DNA from: Synechococcaceae bacterium WBB_10_009
Lineage (GTDB): Bacteria; Cyanobacteriota; Cyanobacteriia; PCC-6307; Cyanobiaceae
Length of the DNA: 7,321 nucleotides
NCBI GenBank assembly: GCA_010030955.1
Contig: RHBP01000084.1
Span: forward strand, 1-7,321
Reading direction: 5' to 3'
Shown here: in pieces, positions 1-6,031 of the stretch
Numbering within the stretch: the first letter of the stretch is position 1
How the letters are laid out: each line of letters begins with the position of its first letter
Translations under genes and position numbers: made by a program
The notes under the pieces: model-generated
Told to the model about the DNA's origin: nothing
Databases searched by the model: none
What the model saw: only the letters and a program-made list of their open reading frames with translations

Positions 1-586
1 GCTGCTGGAGGACGGCCGCCTCACCGACTCCAAGGGCCGCACGGTGGACTTCAAGAACACCCTGATCATCATGACCTCAAACATCGGTTCGAAGGTGATC
101 GAGAAGGGCGGCGGTGGCCTGGGCTTCGAATTCTCCGGGGCCGATGCGGAAGAAACCAACTACAACCGCATCCGCTCCCTGGTGAACGAAGAGCTCAAGC
201 AGTACTTCCGGCCTGAGTTCCTCAACCGCCTCGACGAAATCATCGTCTTCCGGCAGCTCAGCCGCGAGGAGGTCAAGGAGATCGCCGAGATCATGCTCAA
301 GGAGGTGTTCGGCCGCATGGAGGAGAAGGGCATCCATCTCTCCGTCACCGACGCCTTCAAGGAGCGCCTCGTGGAGGAGGGCTACAACCCCAGCTACGGC
401 GCCCGTCCGTTGCGCCGCGCCGTGATGCGCCTGCTGGAAGACTCGCTGGCCGAGGAGTTCCTCTCCGGCCGCATCGGCGAAGGCGACAGCGCGGTTGTCG
501 ACGTGGACGACAACAAGCAGGTGGTGATCCGCAAGCAAGGCGACAGCGCGGTGGCCATGCCCGCCCTGGCCGGCGCCAGCGCCTAA
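1..586 (+). CDS. clpC: ATP-dependent Clp protease ATP-binding subunit ClpC, C-terminal fragment (5' end outside window)
   Basis: Hsp100/Clp AAA+ unfoldase that feeds substrates to the ClpP-type protease in the cytosol (family knowledge). The reading frame is open from base 2 to the TAA at 584-586, giving 194 visible residues; the start and the first AAA+ module lie upstream of the window. The fragment covers the end of the second AAA+ domain and the C-terminal D2-small domain. Visible marks are the sensor-1 stretch LIIMTSNIGS (residues 21-30), the arginine-finger segment FRPEFLNRLDE (69-79), and the sensor-2 motif GARPLRR (133-139). The glycine-rich insert GGGGLGF (36-42) followed by an acidic stretch is typical of cyanobacterial and plastid ClpC. 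The tail ends in a loose Ala-rich segment after residue 180. The downstream gene block is convergent with only 8 nt between stop codons, and I see no strong terminator. ClpC is preferred over ClpB because the sequence follows ClpC throughout this region; the N-domain that would confirm it is not visible. Confidence 0.95.
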   Translation, partial: LLEDGRLTDSKGRTVDFKNTLIIMTSNIGSKVIEKGGGGLGFEFSGADAEETNYNRIRSLVNEELKQYFRPEFLNRLDEIIVFRQLSREEVKEIAEIMLKEVFGRMEEKGIHLSVTDAFKERLVEEGYNPSYGARPLRRAVMRLLEDSLAEEFLSGRIGEGDSAVVDVDDNKQVVIRKQGDSAVAMPALAGASA

Positions 587-594
587 GGCCTCAC

Positions 595-768
595 TCAGTC
601 CCCCTGCGCCGGGTCCCCCTGCTGCGGCGGGGGGGCCACCACATAACGGCGCCCGTCGTCGCCGATGTAGGTGAGGTTGCCGTCGGCATCCAGCACCGGC
701 GCCGCATGGGGCGTCATCGGTGCTGGATCCTCCTCGGGTGCCCCAGAGGGGGCGAGCGGATCGGGCAT
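595..768 (-). CDS. Small hypothetical protein, 57 aa, downstream of gap
   Basis: Not recognised. The frame is open further upstream into gap, but the ATG at 766-768 is the sensible start: it lies 17 nt after the gap stop codon and is preceded by a GAGG ribosome binding site 4 nt away. The protein has a Pro/Ala/Asp-rich, low-complexity N-terminal half (residues 1-24). It then has a compact segment NLTYIGDDGRRYVV (31-44) that looks like a beta-hairpin, with alternating hydrophobic positions around a GDDGR turn. The tail is Pro/Gln/Asp-rich, with QGD occurring twice (50-52 and 55-57). There is no signal peptide, membrane segment or cysteine. It probably shares the gap transcript. The structured core suggests a real gene, but the length and low-complexity ends leave room for doubt. 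No function can be assigned. Confidence 0.6.
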   Translation of the reverse strand: MPDPLAPSGAPEEDPAPMTPHAAPVLDADGNLTYIGDDGRRYVVAPPPQQGDPAQGD

Positions 769-772
769 CAGG

Positions 773-776
773 CCTC
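773..776 (-). promoter_or_regulatory. Ribosome binding site for the 57-aa ORF
   Basis: On the minus strand GAGG (within AAGCGAGG) sits 4 nt before the ATG at 766-768, in the 17-nt gap after the gap stop codon. It supports starting the small ORF here rather than at an in-frame start inside gap. Confidence 0.5.
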
Positions 777-785
777 GCTTCTGCT

Positions 786-1787
786 TCAGGCGACCGTGGC
801 CATGTGACGCATCAGGTCGATGCACTTGCAGCTGTAGCCCCACTCGTTGTCGTACCAGGCCACCAGCTTCATGAAGGTGTCGGTGAGGGCAATGCCGGCG
901 CCGGCATCAAACACGGAGGTGCAGCTCTCGCCCAGGAAGTCGTTGGACACCACCTCGTCTTCGGTGTAGCCGAGGATCCCGGCCAGCTCCCCCTGGGAGG
1001 CGGCCTTCATGGCGGCCTTCACCTGCCCGTAGCTGGTGGGCTTGGCCAGGTTCACGGTGAGGTCCACCACCGACACATCGGGGGTGGGCACGCGGAAGGC
1101 CATGCCGGTGAGCTTGCCGTTGAGCTCGGGGATCACGCGGCCCACCGCCTTGGCGGCACCGGTGGAGCTGGGGATGATGTTCTGGCCGGCGCCGCGGCCA
1201 CCGCGCCAATCCTTCACCGAGGGGCCGTCCACGGTTTTCTGGGTGGCGGTGGTGGCGTGCACGGTGGTCATCAGACCGTTGACGATGCCGAAGTTGTCGT
1301 GCAGCACCTTGGCCATGGGCGCCAGGCAGTTGGTGGTGCAGCTGGCGTTGGACACGATCGCCTGGCCGGCGTAGCTGCGGTGGTTGACCCCCATCACGAA
1401 GATCGGGGTGTCGTCCTTGGAGGGGGCGCTCATCACCACGCGCTTGGCGCCGGCGTTGATGTGGGCGCGGGCGGCCTCATCGGTGAGGAAGAAGCCGGTG
1501 CTCTCCAGCACGTAATCGGCACCCACCTGGTCCCACTGGAGGGTGTTGGGGTCGCGCTCGGCGCTGATGCGGATCGTGTTGCCGTTCACCACCAGCTGGC
1601 CGTTCTCCACCCGCACATCGCCCTGGAAGCGGCCGTGGGTGGAGTCGTAGCGGAGCATGTAGGCCAGGTACTCCACATCGATCAGGTCGTTGATGCCCAC
1701 CACCTGCACATCCGCCAGGGTGACGGCACGGCGGAACGCCAGGCGGCCGATGCGACCAAAGCCGTTGATGCCGATGCGGATGGTCAT
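786..1787 (-). CDS. gap: Type I glyceraldehyde-3-phosphate dehydrogenase, NAD-type (Gap1-like), 333 aa
   Basis: Interconverts glyceraldehyde 3-phosphate and 1,3-bisphosphoglycerate in the cytosol. The N-terminal Rossmann motif INGFGRIGR is at residues 7-15. The catalytic Cys is Cys150 in SNASCTTNC (146-154) and the proton-relay His is His177 in TTVHATTATQ. The C-terminal signature WYDNEWGYS is at 311-319. Length is normal for the family. Cofactor clues favour NAD: the acidic residue after beta-strand B is retained (GINDL, Asp34), and the sequence reads DGPS at 187-190 where Calvin-cycle Gap2/GapA enzymes typically have an Ala-Ser type sequence. The whole protein resembles E. coli GapA and lacks the GapB-type regulatory C-terminal extension. 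This makes it the glycolytic Gap1 type (or the closely related Gap3) rather than the photosynthetic Gap2; that assignment is inference. The start is supported by AGGAG 7 nt upstream. An unusual Cys-x-Cys (320, 322) sits near the C-terminus. Upstream on the same strand lies the 191-aa gene, 77 nt away. Confidence 0.97.
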   Translation of the reverse strand: MTIRIGINGFGRIGRLAFRRAVTLADVQVVGINDLIDVEYLAYMLRYDSTHGRFQGDVRVENGQLVVNGNTIRISAERDPNTLQWDQVGADYVLESTGFFLTDEAARAHINAGAKRVVMSAPSKDDTPIFVMGVNHRSYAGQAIVSNASCTTNCLAPMAKVLHDNFGIVNGLMTTVHATTATQKTVDGPSVKDWRGGRGAGQNIIPSSTGAAKAVGRVIPELNGKLTGMAFRVPTPDVSVVDLTVNLAKPTSYGQVKAAMKAASQGELAGILGYTEDEVVSNDFLGESCTSVFDAGAGIALTDTFMKLVAWYDNEWGYSCKCIDLMRHMATVA

Positions 1788-1794
1788 GGGGGCG

Positions 1795-1799
1795 CTCCT
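1795..1799 (-). promoter_or_regulatory. Ribosome binding site of gap
   Basis: AGGAG on the minus strand, 7 nt before the ATG at 1785-1787. It is the clearest, best-spaced Shine-Dalgarno in the window, fitting a strongly expressed gene. In the rest of the 77-nt spacer (1788-1864) I see no convincing promoter or terminator, so I cannot tell whether gap is co-transcribed with the upstream gene. Confidence 0.75.
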
Positions 1800-1864
1800 G
1801 GACGCGAAACAAACCGGGAATCGGCCACCTTACCCGCCGCGCCCAAGGGGCCCCAAGCCGCCGC

Positions 1865-2440
1865 TCAGCCTTCCTTCTGGCCGTTCTCAAACTGCTCGCT
1901 GAGCAGCCGCCGCTGGTATTCCGCCCCCAGGGCCGTGAGGTGGGCCTCGGCGGATTCGAGCAGGTCCTCGTCGATCTGCTCAAAGGCGCCCCCCTCCGGC
2001 ACCGCCATACCCAGCACCAGGGCGAGGGCATCAAACAGGCGCACTTGGTCGTTCTGCCAGGCCTGGTAATCGCCGGCGAAATCCACCATCTCCTGCTCCT
2101 CCAGCTCACCGCGCTCAACCGCCTGGCGCAGGTTGTGCAGCTGGGCCAGGCGCGCGGAGGTCACCACCGCGTGGGCGGCGGCCAGGGCCGCCAGGGCATC
2201 GCTGGCCTCCCGTTTGAGCACGGTGAGGTCGCGCTCGCGCACCGCCTCCTCGATCGAGAGCGGCGGGCGCAGCCCCGGCAGCTGGCCGATGGCGGCCTGC
2301 TGGCGGGCGTCGGGCAGCTGGGCCGGCAGCACCGTGGGGGGCGGCACCAGCGCCGGGGCCGGTTTCAGGGCCGCTCCCCAACGGATCAGCGTGTCCGCCA
2401 ACCGCGTGCGCCATTGCCGCTTGGCCATGCCGTTGCCCAT
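1865..2440 (-). CDS. Hypothetical protein, 191 aa, mostly helical
   Basis: Not recognised. The open frame extends far upstream through the dehydrogenase gene on the other strand, but that part is a composition-driven shadow. The first sensible start is the ATG at 2438-2440, with a second ATG four codons on (2426-2428, giving 187 aa). The only upstream help is a G-run (GGGGG) 5 nt before the first ATG. The protein begins with a basic amphipathic stretch (MAKRQWRTRLADTLIRW, residues 5-21), followed by a Pro-rich linker (about 28-62). Three predicted helical segments follow (about 63-115, 118-146, 153-186), rich in Ala, Leu, Glu and Gln, and the protein ends in a charged tail. The middle segment has aromatic residues in DYQAWQNDQVRLFDAL (124-139). 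No signal peptide, membrane helix or catalytic motif is visible. Its position upstream of gap on the same strand allows co-transcription, but the 77-nt spacer does not require it. The regular charge and hydrophobic pattern argues for a real gene. Confidence 0.72.
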   Translation of the reverse strand: MGNGMAKRQWRTRLADTLIRWGAALKPAPALVPPPTVLPAQLPDARQQAAIGQLPGLRPPLSIEEAVRERDLTVLKREASDALAALAAAHAVVTSARLAQLHNLRQAVERGELEEQEMVDFAGDYQAWQNDQVRLFDALALVLGMAVPEGGAFEQIDEDLLESAEAHLTALGAEYQRRLLSEQFENGQKEG

Positions 2441-2455
2441 GGATGCCCCCAATCT

Positions 2456-2485
2456 GGCGCCACGGCGCCCATCTGGGGTGGCGCC
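2456..2485. repeat. Inverted repeat (hairpin-forming dyad) in the divergent intergenic region
   Basis: GGCGCCAC at 2456-2463 is matched exactly by its reverse complement GTGGCGCC at 2478-2485. A nested CCC/GGG pair (2468-2470 with 2475-2477) closes an ATCT loop, leaving a 4-nt bulge. The hexamer GGCGCC occurs three times within 30 bp (2456, 2464 and 2480), and ATCTGG is directly repeated at 2452 and 2471. The element sits between the divergent starts of the 191-aa gene and the dehydrogenase gene. It could be an operator or an RNA hairpin in a 5' leader, but GC-rich DNA yields such pairings easily. No clear -35/-10 pair was found beside it; the best -10-like hexamer, TACAGT at 2519-2524, has no good -35 partner. 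Confidence 0.4.
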
Positions 2486-2557
2486 CCCCGAAGGCAGCGC
2501 GGCTGGGGCTAGCGCTTCTACAGTGGTGGATTGGAGTTTGGCGGTTTCGGCGGGCCC

Positions 2558-3670
2558 ATGCAGCAAGCCAGCACCCAGAGCCACGCCATCGCCCCGGCGC
2601 GGGTGCTGCGCGGCCCCGGCGCCTGGGCCGAGGCCCTGCCGGCCATCGCCGCCCTGGGCCAACGGCCCCTGCTGCTGGGCCGCAGCGCCGCCACCGAACC
2701 CCTGCGCCAGGAGCTGCAGCGGCAGCTGCAGGCGGCGGGGCTGCAGCCCGTGGCGGCCGCCCTGCAGCACGACTGCTGCGAGAGCGACCTGGCGCGGCTG
2801 GCCCAGGACTGCACCGCCGCGGGCTGCGATGCGGTGTTGGCGGTGGGGGGCGGCAAGGTGCTCGACGCCGGCAAGCTGCTGGCCCACCGGCTGGGGCTGG
2901 CCTGCATCACCGTGCCCAGCAGCGCCGCCACCTGCGCCGGCTGGACCGCCCTGGCCAACGTGTATTCCGAGCAGGGGGCGTTCCAGGGGGATGTGGCCCT
3001 GGAGCGCTGCCCCGACCTGCTGGTGTTTGACCACCAGCTGGTGCAGCAGGCGCCCCCCCGCACCCTGGCCAGCGGCATCGCCGACGCCATGGCCAAGTGG
3101 TACGAGGCCTCGGTGAGCAGCGGCGCCAGCGCCGATGGGCTGGTGCAGCAGGCGGTGCAGCAGGCGCGGGTGCTGCGGGATCAGCTGCTGCTGGAGGCGG
3201 AGGCGGCGATGCAGCACCCCGGCTCAGAGGCCTGGGTGCGGGTGGCGGAGGCCTGCGGCCTCACCGCCGGCCTGATCGGTGGCATCGGCGGCGCCCGTTG
3301 CCGCACGGTGGCGGCCCATGCCGTGCACAACGGCCTCACCCAACTGGCGGCCAGCCACGGCCAGCTGCACGGCGAAAAGGTGGGCTACGGAATCCTGGTG
3401 CAGCTGCGGCTGGAGGAGGTGATCGGCGGCAATGGCTTGGCGGCCCAGGCCCGCCGCCAGCTGCTGCCCTTCTTCCAGGCCCTGGGGCTGCCGGTGAGCC
3501 TGGCGGATCTGGGGCTGGGCCAGGCCAACCTGGAGGAGCTCAACGCCGCCGCCGCCTTCGCCTGCCGCCCCGGCTCCGATCTGCACCACCTGCCCTTCCC
3601 GGTGGGCCCGAGCGACCTGTTGGCCGCCATGGTGAGCACCACCGTGGGCCAAACCGCCACCGCCGCCTAG
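2558..3670 (+). CDS. Iron/zinc-dependent alcohol dehydrogenase family protein, GldA/YbdH (HcxA)-like, 370 aa
   Basis: NAD(P)-dependent group III (metal-dependent) dehydrogenase, cytosolic. I chose the ATG at 2558; an in-frame TTG at 2531 would add nine residues (Gly-rich) without a better ribosome binding site. Numbering from the ATG, the nucleotide-binding motif VGGGKVLD is at 96-103 and TVPSSAATCAGWTA at 118-131. The metal ligands expected for the family are all present: Asp176 in GIADAMAKWYEA, His254 in AAHAVHNGL and His271 in HGEK. The length matches E. coli GldA (367 aa). The segments SSAATCAGWT, DAMAKWYEA and GEKVGYGILVQ are closer, from memory, to E. coli YbdH (HcxA, a 2-oxoacid/hydroxycarboxylate dehydrogenase) than to true glycerol dehydrogenase, so the substrate is uncertain and 'glycerol dehydrogenase' should not be assumed. 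It is the first gene of a tight operon: its TAG is followed directly by the ATG of the hydrolase gene. The divergent neighbour starts 117 bp upstream. Confidence 0.9.
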   Translation: MQQASTQSHAIAPARVLRGPGAWAEALPAIAALGQRPLLLGRSAATEPLRQELQRQLQAAGLQPVAAALQHDCCESDLARLAQDCTAAGCDAVLAVGGGKVLDAGKLLAHRLGLACITVPSSAATCAGWTALANVYSEQGAFQGDVALERCPDLLVFDHQLVQQAPPRTLASGIADAMAKWYEASVSSGASADGLVQQAVQQARVLRDQLLLEAEAAMQHPGSEAWVRVAEACGLTAGLIGGIGGARCRTVAAHAVHNGLTQLAASHGQLHGEKVGYGILVQLRLEEVIGGNGLAAQARRQLLPFFQALGLPVSLADLGLGQANLEELNAAAAFACRPGSDLHHLPFPVGPSDLLAAMVSTTVGQTATAA

Positions 3671-4543
3671 ATGCAGGCACCGCCGCAGAACCGCGCCCTG
3701 CTGGAGCGGGCCTCCCGCACCCTGCTCGACCCCCTGGGGCAACGGCTGGCGGCGGCGGTGCAGTGGTGGCAGCTGCCCCCCCTGGCGGGGGAGTGGCCCG
3801 TGGCGGTGCTGGGGGAGGGGCCGCCGCTGCTGCTGTTGCATGGCTTCGACAGCTCCCATCTGGAATTCCGGCGGCTGGCGCCGTTGCTGGCGCCGCAGCA
3901 CCGGCTGTTCATCCCCGATCTGCACGGCTTCGGCTTCTGCCCGCGCCCCGAGGGGGGCCGCTACAGCCCGGCGGCGGTGCTGGAGCACCTGGAGCACGTG
4001 CTGGATGCGGTGCTCGAGCGCAGCGGCGCTGCCCAGGTGGGTCTGATCGGCGCCTCCATGGGCGGGGCGGCGGCGATGGAGCTGGCCCGGCGGCGGCCCG
4101 AGCAGGTGGAGCGGCTGCTGCTGCTGGCCCCCGCCGGCCTGAGCGGCCAACCCATGCCCGTGCCGCCGCTGCTCGACCAACTGGGCGCTCGCTTTCTGGG
4201 GCTTCCCGCCATCCGCCGCGGACTCTGCCGCACCGCCTTCGCCCAGCCCGACCGCGACGTGGGCCCGGCGGAGCTGGAGATCGCCTCGCTGCACCTGCGC
4301 TGCCCCAACTGGGCCGGCGCCCTGGCCACCTTTGCCCGCAGCGGCGGCTTCGCCGGCAGCGGCAGCCCGCTGCCACCCCAGCCGGTGGAGGTGATCTGGG
4401 GCCGCGACGACCGCATCCTCAGCCGGCCCCAGAAACAGGCGGTGCAAAGTCTGTTAGGAGAACGCATCACCGAGCTGGAGGGGTGCGGCCATCTGCCCCA
4501 CATCGACCAGCCCGCCACCGTGGCCCGCCTCTGGCATGACTGA
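3671..4543 (+). CDS. Alpha/beta-fold hydrolase, 290 aa
   Basis: Serine hydrolase of the alpha/beta fold; substrate unknown. The oxyanion-hole motif LLLHGFDSS lies at residues 54-62. The nucleophile elbow G-A-S-M-G (127-131) gives Ser129, the acid is Asp247 (or Asp246) in VIWGRDDRI (241-249), and the catalytic His is His274 in GCGHLPHID (271-279). All three members of the triad are therefore present. A cap region of about 155-215 separates the nucleophile half from the C-terminal half. There is no signal peptide or membrane helix, so it should be cytosolic. The overall pattern resembles the MhpC/BphD-like broad family commonly annotated only as 'alpha/beta hydrolase' in cyanobacteria. The ATG directly abuts the TAG of the dehydrogenase gene and has no Shine-Dalgarno, which suggests translational reinitiation. 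Its last eight bases overlap the next gene. Esterase, lipase-like or C-C hydrolase activity cannot be told apart from sequence alone. Confidence 0.92.
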   Translation: MQAPPQNRALLERASRTLLDPLGQRLAAAVQWWQLPPLAGEWPVAVLGEGPPLLLLHGFDSSHLEFRRLAPLLAPQHRLFIPDLHGFGFCPRPEGGRYSPAAVLEHLEHVLDAVLERSGAAQVGLIGASMGGAAAMELARRRPEQVERLLLLAPAGLSGQPMPVPPLLDQLGARFLGLPAIRRGLCRTAFAQPDRDVGPAELEIASLHLRCPNWAGALATFARSGGFAGSGSPLPPQPVEVIWGRDDRILSRPQKQAVQSLLGERITELEGCGHLPHIDQPATVARLWHD

Positions 4544-5141
4544 GTCTTCCCCCGTGCTCAACCTGCTGGCCAGCGGCCTGCAGCTGTGGGTGCGCCAGCA
4601 GTGCGAGGCGGTGGAGAGCCTGGAGCTGCAGCTGCACGGCTCGGCCCTGGGGTTGCTGCGGGGCCGGCTGGAGGGGGTGAGCCTGGTGGCGCGGCGGGTG
4701 GTGTACGCCGCCCTGGAAATCGAGATGGTGGAGCTGCGCAGCAGCGCCATCCAGGTGCAGCTGGGCAACCTGCTCAAGGGCCAGGCGGTGCAGCTGCACC
4801 ACGCCTTCCAGATCGAGGGCTATGTGGCGTTCACCGCCGCGGGCCTGGGCCGCTCGCTGTGCATGGCGCAATGGCGGAGCCTGGGGGATCAGCTGGCCGA
4901 AAGCCTGCTGGGGCTGTCGCCGCTGCAGGAGGTGCGCATCGAGCGCGACCGGCTGGTGCTCCAGGCCCAGGGCATGGCCTGCGACACCCTGCCGGAGGCG
5001 GTGGACGGCCACCTGGAGCTGCGCCGCGCCGAGGGGGAGCAGCGGGTGGCCCTGCCCAGCGACCCCAACATCCAGATCAGCGAGGCCAACCTGGAGGGTC
5101 GCCTGCTGCAACTGCACGGAACAGCCAGGGTTTCGCCCTAA
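4536..5141 (+). CDS. DUF2993 (LmeA-like) phospholipid-binding domain protein, 201 aa
   Basis: Cyanobacterial DUF2993-type protein. The family is named for mycobacterial LmeA, which binds phospholipid and acts in cell-envelope glycolipid formation; the role in cyanobacteria is not established. The domain pattern fits. Residues 28-34 (ESLELQL) lead into a GLLRGRLEGVSLVARRVVYAA segment (38-59), followed by EIEMVELRSSAIQVQLGNLLKG (61-82), then FQIEGYVAFTAAGL (91-104) with a following helix. Later come alternating beta-strands, where VDGHLELR (155-162) and NLEGRLLQLHG (186-196) are visible. No signal peptide or lipobox is seen at the N-terminus, unlike secreted actinobacterial relatives, so a cytosolic or thylakoid/plasma-membrane-face location is more likely. 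The ATG overlaps the end of the hydrolase gene (ATGACTGA, 8 nt shared) and has no Shine-Dalgarno, so it is translationally coupled as the third gene of the operon. Its TAA overlaps the stop codon of cdsA on the opposite strand. Confidence 0.82.
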   Translation: MTESSPVLNLLASGLQLWVRQQCEAVESLELQLHGSALGLLRGRLEGVSLVARRVVYAALEIEMVELRSSAIQVQLGNLLKGQAVQLHHAFQIEGYVAFTAAGLGRSLCMAQWRSLGDQLAESLLGLSPLQEVRIERDRLVLQAQGMACDTLPEAVDGHLELRRAEGEQRVALPSDPNIQISEANLEGRLLQLHGTARVSP

Positions 5142-6031
5142 GCCAGCAGCGGCTTGAGCAGCGTCACCACCGTGTAGAAGGCCGCCGGGGTGAACAGGTA
5201 GCTGTCGATGCGGTCGAGGATGCCGCCGTGGCCTGGGAGCAGGTCGCCGGAATCCTTCACGCCGGCATCGCGCTTCATCATCGATTCGGTGAGGTCGCCC
5301 ACCAGGGCAAACAGCGCCACCACCGCCCCCAGCAGGCCGCCGGCGGCCCAGCCGCCGTTCCAGCCCAGCAGCACCCCAAAACCCGCCCCCAGCAGCACCG
5401 CACAGGCCAGCCCCCCTAGGGCCCCCTCCAGGGTTTTGCCCGGGGAGATGGGGGAGAGCGGCCGGCGGCCGTAGCGGCGGCCGAGCACGTAGGAGCCGAT
5501 GTCGGTGGCCACGATCAGCAGGCAGGCCATCAGCATCAGCACCATGCCGGAATCCACCCCCAGGTGGGCCAGCCGCGGCGCCAGGGCCGGATCGGTGAGC
5601 TCGCGCAGGCGGATCCAGTAGCTGGGCAAAAAGCCCAGATAAAACAGCGCAAAAATCGAGGCGGCGATGTCGGCGATGCTGCCGGTGAGCGGCTGCAGCA
5701 GCAGCCAGCCGCAGATCAGGGCACCGGAGATGGGCAGCACGGCTGCGGCCAGATCCGTGGCGAAGCCCACCCCCACCGCATCGCCGCCGTGGGCCCACTG
5801 GGTGGTGATCAGCAGCAGCTGCACCAGCACCAGGGTGGTTTTGCTGGCGGGCCGGATGCCCTTGAACTGGGCCAGGCGGAAATACTCCAGCAACCCCAGG
5901 TGCACCATCACCCCGAGGGCGGCGGTGAACCACCAGCCCCCCAGGCCCACCACCAGCAGCCCGAAGCCGCCGGCGGCGTAGCCGCTGAGCAGCCGCTGCG
6001 GGGTGGTGCGGGTGCGGGGCGGCGGGATCAA
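5138..6031 (-). CDS. cdsA: Phosphatidate cytidylyltransferase (CDP-diglyceride synthase) CdsA, 297 aa
   Basis: Integral membrane enzyme that makes CDP-diacylglycerol from CTP and phosphatidate, the precursor of phosphatidylglycerol, which thylakoid membranes need. The family signature is complete near the C-terminus: SMMKRDAGVKD (residues 250-260) leads to GHGGILDRID (267-276), with the conserved Lys253, Arg254, Lys259, Asp260, His268, Gly269-Gly270, Asp273, Arg274 and Asp276. SPGKTLEG (196-203) is also typical. About eight hydrophobic segments are visible (around 22-45, 66-78, 92-112, 120-140, 162-180, 203-225, 228-246, 280-295). The frame stays open upstream inside cbiT, but the likely start is the TTG at 6029-6031, which overlaps the cbiT TGA (TTGA). 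It gives a normal family length, and no ATG/GTG comes before the first membrane segment. There is no clear Shine-Dalgarno, so translation is probably coupled to cbiT. The start is the least certain part; the identity is secure. Confidence 0.95.
   Translation of the reverse strand: MIPPPRTRTTPQRLLSGYAAGGFGLLVVGLGGWWFTAALGVMVHLGLLEYFRLAQFKGIRPASKTTLVLVQLLLITTQWAHGGDAVGVGFATDLAAAVLPISGALICGWLLLQPLTGSIADIAASIFALFYLGFLPSYWIRLRELTDPALAPRLAHLGVDSGMVLMLMACLLIVATDIGSYVLGRRYGRRPLSPISPGKTLEGALGGLACAVLLGAGFGVLLGWNGGWAAGGLLGAVVALFALVGDLTESMMKRDAGVKDSGDLLPGHGGILDRIDSYLFTPAAFYTVVTLLKPLLA

Noticed and set aside
572..583. Short GGCGC/GCGCC dyad at the end of clpC as a possible terminator
   Set aside because: Five base pairs with a two-base loop, inside the coding region and without a T-run; too weak to call.
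598..622. Direct repeat GTCCCCCTGC (598-607 and 613-622)
   Set aside because: Encodes the repeated Gln-Gly-Asp in the low-complexity tail of the 57-aa ORF; two copies only, no sign of an array or mobile element.
1843..1860. GGGGCCCC palindrome between gap and the 191-aa gene as a terminator or operator
   Set aside because: The flanks do not extend the pairing and no T-run follows; eight GC base pairs in GC-rich DNA are uninformative.
720..2069. 449-codon open frame antisense to gap
   Set aside because: His/Gly/Val/Ala-rich shadow of the gap sequence; gap on the other strand is a complete, well-conserved enzyme.
2531..2557. TTG at 2531 as the dehydrogenase start
   Set aside because: Adds nine Gly-rich residues not expected for the family and has no better ribosome binding site than the ATG at 2558.
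3097..4539. 480-codon open frame on the plus strand overlapping the dehydrogenase and hydrolase genes
   Set aside because: Its translation is almost only Gly, Ala, Arg and Pro and has no motif; it is a frame shadow of GC-rich codons in two genes with intact catalytic residues.
5335..5348. Perfect 14-bp palindrome GGCCGCCGGCGGCC
   Set aside because: Lies inside cdsA in a run of Ala and Gly codons, so it is explained by codon choice at high GC.
4467..5933. 488-codon minus-strand frame across cdsA and the DUF2993 gene
   Set aside because: Out of frame with the complete CdsA signature; composition is that of a shadow frame.
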